Positions 14,233-20,733 of a stretch of DNA of 28,031 bases are shown here, in pieces (position 1 is the stretch's first letter; each line of letters opens with the position of its first letter). Under the pieces are notes generated by a model. That model did not search any database and had not been told where the DNA came from. It was given only the letters and a program-made list of their open reading frames with translations. This DNA is from JANWHF01 sp036276235 (lineage in GTDB: Bacteria; Planctomycetota; Phycisphaerae; Tepidisphaerales; Tepidisphaeraceae). Location of the stretch: the NCBI GenBank assembly GCA_036276235.1, contig DATBDZ010000488.1:1-28031 (forward strand), given 5' to 3'. The position numbers and the translations under genes are program-made.

Positions 14233-15540
14233 ATGGCACGATTCATTGTCGCCTCCACTCCAATCTTCGGGCACATCGAGCCCATGAGGGTGGTCGCCGC
14301 GGATCTGGTGAGACGCGGCCACTCCGTGACGTTCCTCACCGGAACGACGTACGAGGACGCCGTCGAGCGGACGGGGTCGACGTTCGTTCCGCTGCTCGGT
14401 AACGCCGACCTGACGCCCGAGCGACTGGCGCGGGTCCAATCCGAGCAGTCCGCGATCGCCCCCGGCCCGGCGCGGGTCGAACACGGCCTGCGCTCGACGA
14501 TCATCGATGCGGTCCCCGAGCAATTCGCCGCACTGCAACGGATTTTTGCGCAGCATTTAGAGGAACCGATCGTCGTGATCCACGAGACGCTCTTCGGCGG
14601 TGCCTGGCCGATCCTCCTCGGCGCCCCGGGATTGCGCCCGAGGGGTGTCGTCGGCGTCGGGGTCATCCCGCTGACGTTGAACAGCATCGACACCGCTCCC
14701 TTCAGTTTCGCTCTACCGCCCGACAGTTCCCCGGAGGGTCGCCAGCGCAATCGCGCGTTAATCGACCAGGGCATGCAGGCGCTCGCGCCCGCACAAGCTT
14801 ATTTCGAGTCGGTGCTGCGCCGGCTCGGCGCGGTTCGAGAGCCGCCATTCATCCTGGATGCCATGACGCTCCTCACGGATCGCTACCTGCAACTGACGAT
14901 TCCGAGCCTTGAGTATCCGCGCGGTGACGCCCCGGCGGGGCTCAGGTTTGTGGGTGCGCTGCCTCCAGCTCCACAGGAGTGGTCTGTGTTGCCCGAATGG
15001 TGGCCCGACGTCCTGCGGGCCGAGCGCGTGGTCGTGGTGACCCAGGGAACCATCTCCAACAAGGACTACGGCGAGCTCATCGAGCCGACGTTACGAGCCT
15101 TGGCCGGGACTGATGTCCTGGTCGTTGCCACGCTGGGGCGCGCTGCGAACATCACCAGCCTGCCGGGCAATGCGCGGGTCGCCCCTTTCGTCCCCTTCGA
15201 CGCGCTCTTGCCGCATACGGATGTGCTCGTGACCAACGGCGGCTACGGCGGCGCACAGCTCGCGCTCGGCCACGGCGTGCCTTTGGTGCTCGCCGGAGTG
15301 TCGGAAGACAAGGCGGAGGTCACCGCGCGCGTGGCGTGGGCCGGGGCGGGCATCAATCTCGCAACGCAGACCCCGGACGAGGCGAGTATCCGCAACGCGG
15401 TCGACGCAGTGCTGAACACGCCGCGCTATCGGGCCCGCGCCAGAGAACTACAGCTTGAGTACGCGCGACACGACGCACTCGGCGCGATCCACGCGACCAT
15501 CGCGGATATGCTGCGCGACGATCGCAATTCGAACCCATGA
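14233..15540 (+). CDS. UGT/MGT-like glycosyltransferase (GT1 family)
   Basis: A 435-residue GT-B glycosyltransferase related to UDP-glycosyltransferases and macrolide glycosyltransferases, which add a sugar to small lipophilic acceptors. The N-terminal acceptor domain opens with FIVASTPIFGHIEPMRVVA, the usual GH motif with His near 13. The C-terminal donor domain contains VVVTQGTISN, APFVPFDALLPHTDVLVTNG, GGYGGAQLALGHGVPLVLAG and SEDKAEVTARVAWAGAGINL. The region where UGTs carry the HxGxxT donor-binding motif reads NGGYGGAQ here, so the conserved His is Asn. It ends the six-gene run, 38 bases behind the GMC gene, with AGGTGA before the ATG. A role in detoxification or natural-product tailoring is inference. 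Confidence 0.85.
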   Translation: MARFIVASTPIFGHIEPMRVVAADLVRRGHSVTFLTGTTYEDAVERTGSTFVPLLGNADLTPERLARVQSEQSAIAPGPARVEHGLRSTIIDAVPEQFAALQRIFAQHLEEPIVVIHETLFGGAWPILLGAPGLRPRGVVGVGVIPLTLNSIDTAPFSFALPPDSSPEGRQRNRALIDQGMQALAPAQAYFESVLRRLGAVREPPFILDAMTLLTDRYLQLTIPSLEYPRGDAPAGLRFVGALPPAPQEWSVLPEWWPDVLRAERVVVVTQGTISNKDYGELIEPTLRALAGTDVLVVATLGRAANITSLPGNARVAPFVPFDALLPHTDVLVTNGGYGGAQLALGHGVPLVLAGVSEDKAEVTARVAWAGAGINLATQTPDEASIRNAVDAVLNTPRYRARARELQLEYARHDALGAIHATIADMLRDDRNSNP

Positions 15541-15652
15541 ACACCAGGATGCATCAAGTCCCGCTACGTCTCGGCGTTGGAGAGATCGGGAGGCATGACG
15601 GAGAGGAGCGCGCGCACGAGTTTCGGCAACACGTTAGCGCCGGTATCCCAAG

Positions 15653-15743
15653 CTACGTGCCCTCCCTTAGCGTCATGAGATAGGAAAGCAGGTCGCGCAA
15701 TTCTGCCGGCGTCGTGATGAGCCCTTCGGGCATCGGCGAGCGA
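15653..15743 (-). pseudogene. C-terminal remnant of a PVC-type heme-binding (cytochrome c-like) protein
   Basis: Read on the minus strand, this piece encodes RSPMPEGLITTPAELRDLLSYLMTLREGT followed by TAG (key part MPEGLITTPAELRDLLSYL). The pattern S-x-MPEGL...ELRDLLSYL is how the last cytochrome-c-like domain of large PVC heme-binding proteins ends. No upstream coding sequence remains: at about 15744 the match stops and a different gene fragment begins. The adjacent DUF1080 gene has the same orientation, so the two may once have formed one operon. The stretch 15541-15652 between the glycosyltransferase stop and this remnant holds nothing I can recognise. Confidence 0.55.
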
Positions 15744-15744
15744 T

Positions 15745-15867
15745 CCGCTGAGCGCCAAGCTCGTAAAGGGAGCAATCTTGAAAACCTACAAAGGCTTCCC
15801 GCACGGCATGCCGACCACAAACGCCGACCAGATCAATGCTGATCTGCTCGAATTCGTCAGGACCTGA
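15745..15867 (+). pseudogene. 3'-end remnant of a second chloroperoxidase-like hydrolase gene
   Basis: These 123 bases align without gaps to 10400-10522, the last 40 codons plus stop of the hydrolase gene, with 13 mismatches (about 89% identity). Most differences are third-position changes, so the encoded tail (PLSAKLVKGAILKTYKGFPH onward) is nearly the same. The stop is TGA instead of TAA. There is no start codon; an in-frame TGA lies at 15718-15720. It is therefore the tail of a paralogous gene that was once under selection and has lost its 5' part. Confidence 0.85.
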
Positions 15868-15880
15868 GGGGCGTCGCGTG

Positions 15881-15973
15881 CGCTCATCAGAGCGCGGCCC
15901 CATTGAAGCTGGTAGTAGTTCGGATCGTTCAGCGAAACCCGAACGACTTCCGCGCTCATTTAGAGCGCGGCCC
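15881..15973. repeat. short direct repeat of the DUF1080 gene 3' end
   Basis: CGCTCATCAGAGCGCGGCCC (15881-15900) recurs as CGCTCATTTAGAGCGCGGCCC with one base more (15953-15973). The second copy covers the last codons and stop of the DUF1080 gene. Each copy contains a CGCTC/GAGCG stem of 5 bp. The first copy could be a duplicated gene end or a small hairpin element. Confidence 0.5.
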
Positions 15974-16654
15974 GTTCGTCAAATCCTTAATCTGCAAATT
16001 GCGAAACTCCACGCGGCTCTGGTGTCCCAGAAAACCGATATGCCCCGTCGTCCGCTTCAATCCGCCGTGAAAGCGCAGTGTTCGCGGATCTTTCACATCA
16101 TCGAGGTTGGCATCGACGATCGTTGTGCCGTTGAGGATGACTTTGATGTGTCTCCCCTCAGCGCGGATTTCTTCGGAGTTCCATTCGCCGACCGGCTTGA
16201 GATGGCCGCGCTGGGCGGGGACGACGTCGTAGATTGAGCCGTGATATTGCCACTCGTGCAGGTGGGTGTACCAGGAGCCGCTGTCGTCTAGCACCTGGAT
16301 TTCCATGCCGGTGTAGGCGGCGTCGCCTTGCGCGGGGGAGCGGATGGCGATGCCGTTGTTGGCGTTGGCGGTCAGCTTGAAATCGAAGCGCAGGATGAAG
16401 CCGGCGTATTCTTTTTCGGTGTAGAGATCGCCGCCGTCGGTGGGCGTGCAGGAGATGATGCCGTCGGCGGCGGTGTAGCCTTTGCCGACTTTGTTCTCGT
16501 GGTTGCCCCACATTCCGTATTTCCAGCCGCTCAGGTCGTGGCCGTTGAAGATGGATACGAAGCCGGCTTCATCGGCCGGGCTGTCGGCGGCGCGCACCTT
16601 CAAGACGAGCAGGACAGCGGCGATTGCCAGCAACATGAGCGGCCAACGCTTCAT
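15956..16654 (-). CDS. secreted DUF1080 (3-keto-disaccharide hydrolase-like) protein
   Basis: A 232-residue protein with a signal peptide (MKRWPLMLLAIAAVLLVL then KVRA/A) followed by one DUF1080 concanavalin-like jelly roll. Landmarks are FVSIFNGHDLSGWKY near the start, then TAADGIISC, YTEKEYAGFILRFDFKL, NNGIAIRSP, YTGMEIQVLDD, and a closing HIGFLGHQSRVEFRNLQI. The family is expanded in planctomycetes and includes extracytoplasmic enzymes acting on 3-keto-glycosides; substrate specificity here is unknown. The start at 16654 is chosen because AGGAG lies 7 bases upstream and the signal peptide begins there; longer in-frame starts add an unlikely leader. Downstream lie the gene-remnant region and its scar. 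Confidence 0.9.
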   Translation of the reverse strand: MKRWPLMLLAIAAVLLVLKVRAADSPADEAGFVSIFNGHDLSGWKYGMWGNHENKVGKGYTAADGIISCTPTDGGDLYTEKEYAGFILRFDFKLTANANNGIAIRSPAQGDAAYTGMEIQVLDDSGSWYTHLHEWQYHGSIYDVVPAQRGHLKPVGEWNSEEIRAEGRHIKVILNGTTIVDANLDDVKDPRTLRFHGGLKRTTGHIGFLGHQSRVEFRNLQIKDLTNGPRSK

Positions 16655-16720
16655 AACTTTCTCCTGCGAGCCGAGTTTGCGATGATCTTGCTGGCTACCG
16701 GCACCGATCATCAGTGCCCA

Positions 16721-17068
16721 TCATTTTGCCGCCAGGGCGTCTTTGCGGGTTTTGTAGATGGGGAGGATTCGGTCGAGGGCGGTGATTTTCAGGAGCTGGT
16801 GCAATTGCGTGCCGACGCCGCAGAGGGCGAGTTTGCCGCCGGGGGCCTTGGCGGTTTTGGATCGCAGCGCGACGACGATGCCGATCGCCTGGCTGGAAAG
16901 GTATTGCACCTGCGTGAAGTCCAGCAGAAGTTTGCTGGCGCCTTCCTCGACAAGCTGATAAAGCGATTGCTCGATCCGCTGCAGTTCCTGTCCACTCATG
17001 AGAGATTGGACCTGGAAGTCGATGACGGTGTACGGATCAAGCTTTCCAACTTTGAAAAAAGGCTCCAT
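16721..17068 (-). CDS. STAS-domain protein (anti-sigma-factor-antagonist-like)
   Basis: A 115-residue single STAS domain of SpoIIAA/RsbV type. These proteins switch partners with a kinase-type anti-sigma factor according to phosphorylation of one Ser or Thr. The key segment is LLLDFTQVQYLSSQAIGIVVAL (key residues Asp50, Ser58, Ser59), the expected phosphorylation loop. The C-terminal half reads KLALCGVGTQLHQLLKITALD. No kinase or phosphatase partner gene lies nearby. Thus it may work in trans with the Ser/Thr kinase encoded at 6538-9369 or a distant GHKL kinase; this is speculation. GGGAG lies about 5 bases before the ATG. Confidence 0.87.
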   Translation of the reverse strand: MEPFFKVGKLDPYTVIDFQVQSLMSGQELQRIEQSLYQLVEEGASKLLLDFTQVQYLSSQAIGIVVALRSKTAKAPGGKLALCGVGTQLHQLLKITALDRILPIYKTRKDALAAK

Positions 17069-17108
17069 GCCGCTCCCAAATGACGCGCCGGTTCAATCGG
17101 TAATGTAA

Positions 17109-17121
17109 CCGCAAGCGGCGA
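17109..17121. repeat. CCGCAAGCGGCGA palindromic motif, copy 1
   Basis: The motif CCGC-AA-GCGG plus CGA stands upstream of the STAS gene and recurs at 27887-27899 upstream of the GT4 gene. Two copies in non-coding gaps suggest a dispersed short palindrome. Confidence 0.4.
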
Positions 17122-17190
17122 GTTTTGAAACCGCAACGCGCGGCATTCGCGACGGCGGGGCGTGTGACAATGTCGGCGGCGAGTCTTGTC

Positions 17191-17298
17191 CCCTCCTCCG
17201 GTACTCCGGGGGAGGGTTAGGGTGGGGGTCGATCGCGCGAGCAACGTTGGTTCTACACAACCCCCACCCCAGCCCTCCCCCGGAGTACCGGAGGAGGG
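17191..17298. repeat. REP-like double palindrome in the intergenic region
   Basis: Two 39-base arms, 17191-17229 and 17260-17298, are inverted copies of each other with 2 mismatches around a 30-base loop. Each arm is itself nearly palindromic around CCTCC-CCGG and CCGG-GGAGG halves, with GTACT in the middle. The transcript could fold as one long hairpin or two short ones. This is the architecture of REP/BIME-like dispersed elements. It separates the STAS gene (minus strand, stop to the left) from the pseudopilin-like gene and could act as a terminator for the latter. The surrounding 17069-17351 holds no gene that I can support. Confidence 0.75.
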
Positions 17299-17351
17299 AG
17301 AAATGCTGCCGCCAAAAGCGTCACACACCCGAGACGGCAAAAATATGCCCG

Positions 17352-17969
17352 CTAGTTCCCCGCATCGACGAACTCAACATCCCTGGGATTGATTCGATCC
17401 TTGAGTTGTGTCTCGAGCGATCGCGGGAGCACAGCCTTTACCATCTCACTCTTTGGATCGTAGCTCCATCCATCCTCAGCAGTGGCCTTGCCGATTGCGG
17501 CGACCTTGCTCTTGCCGGTGACGGCGTTGATCGATGGGTGCTGGAGATACGGCCCGACCGCATGCAGGCCGCTGGCCGGATTTCCGGCGGCATCAGTCTG
17601 CAACGTCAGGAACTTAAATCCATCGCCCATCTGCCCGACCGTGGGAACCTGATCGCGGTGCTGGAGGCCATAGAGCGCAATCTGCGAACGGAGAATCATC
17701 GTCGTGTTTAAGAGTGATGCCATGCGGCCGGCCGCCTGCTGTTGCTCCTTCTCACGGCGAACCTGCGCATAGAAATCCTGCAATTGGCGGGCAACTTCAT
17801 CGTGCACCAACTGGCGCAGCGCATCCTGCTTCACAAGCACATAACCCTCTGGAACCTCCGCGACAGGCTTCGGCTCCGCGCTTCGAGCGGGGCTGGTGAA
17901 GAACAGAGCCGTCACAAACGTTCCGACCGTTGCGATTGTCAAAGTTCCAACCAATGATTTCGATGGCAT
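17352..17969 (-). CDS. secreted pseudopilin-like (GspG-like C-terminal domain) protein without a prepilin leader
   Basis: A 205-residue protein I cannot name. Residues 1-31 form a signal peptide (LVGTLTIATVGTFVTALFF, then cleavage around SPARSA). Residues 45-85 are a charged helix, probably coiled coil (ALRQLVHDEVARQLQDFY). Residues 86-180 resemble the globular part of type II pseudopilins as found in planctomycetes: LRSQIALYGLQHRDQVP, a Phe-Leu-Thr-Leu-Gln-Thr-Asp run, NPASGLHAVGPYLQHPSINA, and DGWSYDPKSEMVKAVLP. The usual GFTLIE prepilin-peptidase motif and its N-terminal helix are missing, so it would be released or coiled-coil assembled, not built into a pilus. GGGAGG lies 7 bases before the ATG. 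Confidence 0.6.
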   Translation of the reverse strand: MPSKSLVGTLTIATVGTFVTALFFTSPARSAEPKPVAEVPEGYVLVKQDALRQLVHDEVARQLQDFYAQVRREKEQQQAAGRMASLLNTTMILRSQIALYGLQHRDQVPTVGQMGDGFKFLTLQTDAAGNPASGLHAVGPYLQHPSINAVTGKSKVAAIGKATAEDGWSYDPKSEMVKAVLPRSLETQLKDRINPRDVEFVDAGN

Positions 17970-18068
17970 CTCGCTGCCTCCCGTTTGAGTAGGTTTCTCT
18001 GGGGAGAAGATCGGATGCTTATGATCTGGGATTTAGGAGTGAGGCAGAAAAGATTCGCTGCGCACTTT

Positions 18069-18860
18069 TCACACGGACTGAAGATCGGTATTGCCGCATT
18101 CAGGGCAGCGCAGCGGCGTCGCGCGTAGGTCGTAGCCGCACACGGGGCAAAAGCCGGGCCGTATCCTACGCTGCTTCCACCGGCGCAGGCTCGCTGCCGC
18201 AATCCAAGCGGCAGGTAGTACACCGAACCAAAACGGCGCCTTTCCATAGCCGATGTTGAAGATTGGCACCCGCAGGGCGTCGATCCACATCTCGCGCAGC
18301 CTTGGGATTTGCGCGGGATCGTAGATGTCTGATGTGCCAATGGAAATTGGGCGCTCCAGCCCCTCGAAATAGGCGCTCCCCTCTTTCACGTCGCATCGCA
18401 CGAAATCATGTGAACAACAACGAAGCAGCAGGTGAGCAATTGCGAATCGGTTCGGGTCGCCCAACGCATCGAGGAGCTCATTTCGCACAACATTCGCGTC
18501 CTGCCTGAGAAGATCGATAGCGTGAGCTTGCGCGTACGGATATCGCCCGACCCAACGAATATCGGCGTTGCTCATTTGCGCAATTGACTTGACGAACTCC
18601 TCCCGATTGACGCCAGGACGCGCAGACCATGGCCGCGTCGGGCCGAGGATAATCATGTTGTAATACTGAAGGCGCACGCTGTAAGCGCCGCCGGGACCGC
18701 GCACAATCGCTGAGTCGTGGGGAGAATATGATTGCGGGTCGGCGGCGATCAGGATTACAGCGGCGATTCCTAAAACTGCTGAAACCGCCGAGGCAAAAGT
18801 AAACGCACGCCAAGCAACTCTCGGCAAACGGGAACGTGGGGGTTTGCGTGGGCTGTCCAT
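18069..18860 (-). CDS. membrane protein with C-terminal four-Cys zinc ribbon
   Basis: A 263-residue protein of unknown function. After a basic N-terminus there is a membrane helix at about 25-42 (FASAVSAVLGIAAVILIAA), an extracytoplasmic domain of about 170 residues, a second membrane segment (FGVLPAAWIAAASL), then a cytoplasmic zinc ribbon CPVCGYDLRATPLRCPECG. The ribbon has two CxxC pairs 13 residues apart and is a hallmark of many planctomycete membrane proteins. The middle domain has LLRCCSHDF and no known fold that I recognise. The ATG at 18860 is chosen over a TTG at 18887; an AGGGGA lies close upstream. The neighbours give no functional hint. Confidence 0.65.
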   Translation of the reverse strand: MDSPRKPPRSRLPRVAWRAFTFASAVSAVLGIAAVILIAADPQSYSPHDSAIVRGPGGAYSVRLQYYNMIILGPTRPWSARPGVNREEFVKSIAQMSNADIRWVGRYPYAQAHAIDLLRQDANVVRNELLDALGDPNRFAIAHLLLRCCSHDFVRCDVKEGSAYFEGLERPISIGTSDIYDPAQIPRLREMWIDALRVPIFNIGYGKAPFWFGVLPAAWIAAASLRRWKQRRIRPGFCPVCGYDLRATPLRCPECGNTDLQSV

Positions 18861-18952
18861 CGGTCCCCTACAATTGATCCACCCCAAATCACGGCGCTTT
18901 TGCAGAAAAATGACAATAACCCAAAGAGGTCAGAACTTTACTCCATTGCACC

Positions 18953-20662
18953 TCAGCCCATGGCCTTCTCCAGAAGCTCCACAATGGCCTGATTTCCCTT
19001 GCGCCTGGCGACGTCCAAGGGCGTGGTATCAAACATTTTCGCGTCGGCCCGAGCGCCGCGCTCGAGCAAGAGGCGGACCGCCTGCGCATGCCCCCTCTCG
19101 GTTGCTTCGTGGAGGGGAGTGCCGGTGGGCTCGCCAAGAACGCTCGCGCCGTGGGCGGACGGATCGGCGCCGCCATCGAGCAGCAATCGCATGATTTCAA
19201 CGTGCCCGGCGCGTGCCGCGAAGTACAAGGCGGTCTGGTGGCGGTCAAATGGGTCGGTTGCCCGTGTCATGACATTGGCGCCGCGCTCGATCAAAAATCG
19301 CACGGCCTCCACATATCCATTTTTCGCGGCAAGCATGAGCGCGGTAAGTCCAAAGCACTCTCGCGGGATCTGCACCATTTCATTTCGGTGGGATTCCAAC
19401 GCTTGCGCCACCCGCCGATCGCCACCGCCATTCATCAGATCCAGAAGCATTCCGGTCAATGCTTTGGTCCCGCCGGCCTTGGCCTTGTCGATGAGCGCCT
19501 GTTCGGCATCAAATTGCTTGGGCGCGACGCCGCCGATGGTGTCGATGGGAATTCCGTTGGCCAGTGCGGTGCCGATTCCGGCCACATCGCCGGCAGCGGC
19601 CGCAGTGAGAAGGTCGACGGGTCGAGCCGTTCCCGGGCCTGCCGCTCCGGCTTCGCGGAGCAGCCTCACCACTTCGAGATGATTTTTCCGACGGGCCGCA
19701 TCATACGCCGTTAGGTTGAAATTATTTGTGCGTGACAGATCCGGCTTGTGGTTGAGCAGTTCCCGGACAATTTCGATATGCCCGCCTTCCGACGCGGCAA
19801 TCAGTGGCGTTGTCGTGTTCAATTTTCCTTTTGCGTGGATCATCTTGAGCAGAGGATCGGTGATCGAATCGGCAGTTCGCTCGGGTGGGTCGGCAACTGC
19901 GCCTGCGGCGAGCAGCAGTCGCACCGATGCGAGATCACCGCGGATCACCGCCGCAAGGAGAGGCCCGCTTCCCACGCTGTCGGGAAGGTTTGGGTCCATC
20001 CCGGCATCGAGCAGCACGCGCGTGATCTGTGGATAGTTGTATGCCCCCGCTAGGTGAAGCAGCGACCGTGTTCGGCTGCCCGCGTCGGTCCGGGCACCGT
20101 GCGCCAGTAGCAGTTGGACAACTTCGGTATGTCCATGGCTAACAGCTTCGAGAATCGGAACGCCGGTACCGGAATCGGCATTTGGATCCGATCCCGCTTC
20201 CAGAAGCAGGCGGCAGGCCTCCAGCTGGTTATTGCGGACGGCAGGGCAGATCGCCCTGAGAACGACGGTTCCCTCTTCACCGTCTTCAATGTCGGCGGCC
20301 CATGCGAGCATCTCCGCGCGCGTGGGCTCGCGTTCGGCATAGAAGTCGAAAGCTGGTAGATGGAGCGTCAAGGCCGAATTGGGGTTCACACCCGCCTTCA
20401 GCAGACCGGCAAGCAGTTCGAGCCTTCCATGCCCCGCAGCCCAGCAGAGCAACGTTGCCTGCTCTTCGGCCGAGGCGCGTTTGAATGCTTCCGTCTGAGA
20501 GGCAGCCAGCGCTTTCTCAGCGCTGTCGGCGCGAGCGGCCCACTCGGCAGCCACTGCAGCGCCGGCCTCATCGACGTCGCCCAGAATCGCCTCCAACAAA
20601 TAGCCGCTTGTTTGGCGCTCGGCAGCACTTTTCCCCAGTGAACCTGTCTGTTCTCCCGCCAA
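18953..20662 (-). CDS. ankyrin-repeat protein, about 12 repeats
   Basis: About 569 residues made almost wholly of ankyrin repeats. Clear units include TPLIAASEGGHIEIVRELL, TALMLAAKNGYVEAVRFLI, TALYFAARAGHVEIMRLLL, TPLHEATERGHAQAVRLLL and TPLDVARRKGNQAIVELL; I count about 12. There is no signal peptide or membrane segment, so it should be a cytoplasmic protein-binding scaffold. The start is uncertain. A TTG at 20662 has GGGAGGA 5 bases upstream and is preferred; a TTG at 20728 would begin 5 bases after the lon stop but lacks a site. Either way it follows lon on the same strand within 71 bases and may be co-transcribed with it. Its partner is unknown. Confidence 0.85.
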   Translation of the reverse strand: MAGEQTGSLGKSAAERQTSGYLLEAILGDVDEAGAAVAAEWAARADSAEKALAASQTEAFKRASAEEQATLLCWAAGHGRLELLAGLLKAGVNPNSALTLHLPAFDFYAEREPTRAEMLAWAADIEDGEEGTVVLRAICPAVRNNQLEACRLLLEAGSDPNADSGTGVPILEAVSHGHTEVVQLLLAHGARTDAGSRTRSLLHLAGAYNYPQITRVLLDAGMDPNLPDSVGSGPLLAAVIRGDLASVRLLLAAGAVADPPERTADSITDPLLKMIHAKGKLNTTTPLIAASEGGHIEIVRELLNHKPDLSRTNNFNLTAYDAARRKNHLEVVRLLREAGAAGPGTARPVDLLTAAAAGDVAGIGTALANGIPIDTIGGVAPKQFDAEQALIDKAKAGGTKALTGMLLDLMNGGGDRRVAQALESHRNEMVQIPRECFGLTALMLAAKNGYVEAVRFLIERGANVMTRATDPFDRHQTALYFAARAGHVEIMRLLLDGGADPSAHGASVLGEPTGTPLHEATERGHAQAVRLLLERGARADAKMFDTTPLDVARRKGNQAIVELLEKAMG

Positions 20663-20733
20663 GAGCGTCCTCCCGGTTGGCTTCGCGCATCGGACAGAGA
20701 AATTTGCAATCTGCTCGAACCTAATCAAATTTG

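Noticed and set aside
12818..14239. A 473-codon open frame on the minus strand
   Set aside because: It mirrors the GMC oxidoreductase, which has all its motifs; the reverse product is low-complexity and Arg-rich, as expected in high-GC DNA.
15673..15903. A 76-codon minus-strand frame across the scar
   Set aside because: It reads antisense through the hydrolase-tail remnant and joins it to unrelated sequence; the informative frames are the plus-strand tail and the separate minus-strand heme-protein tail.
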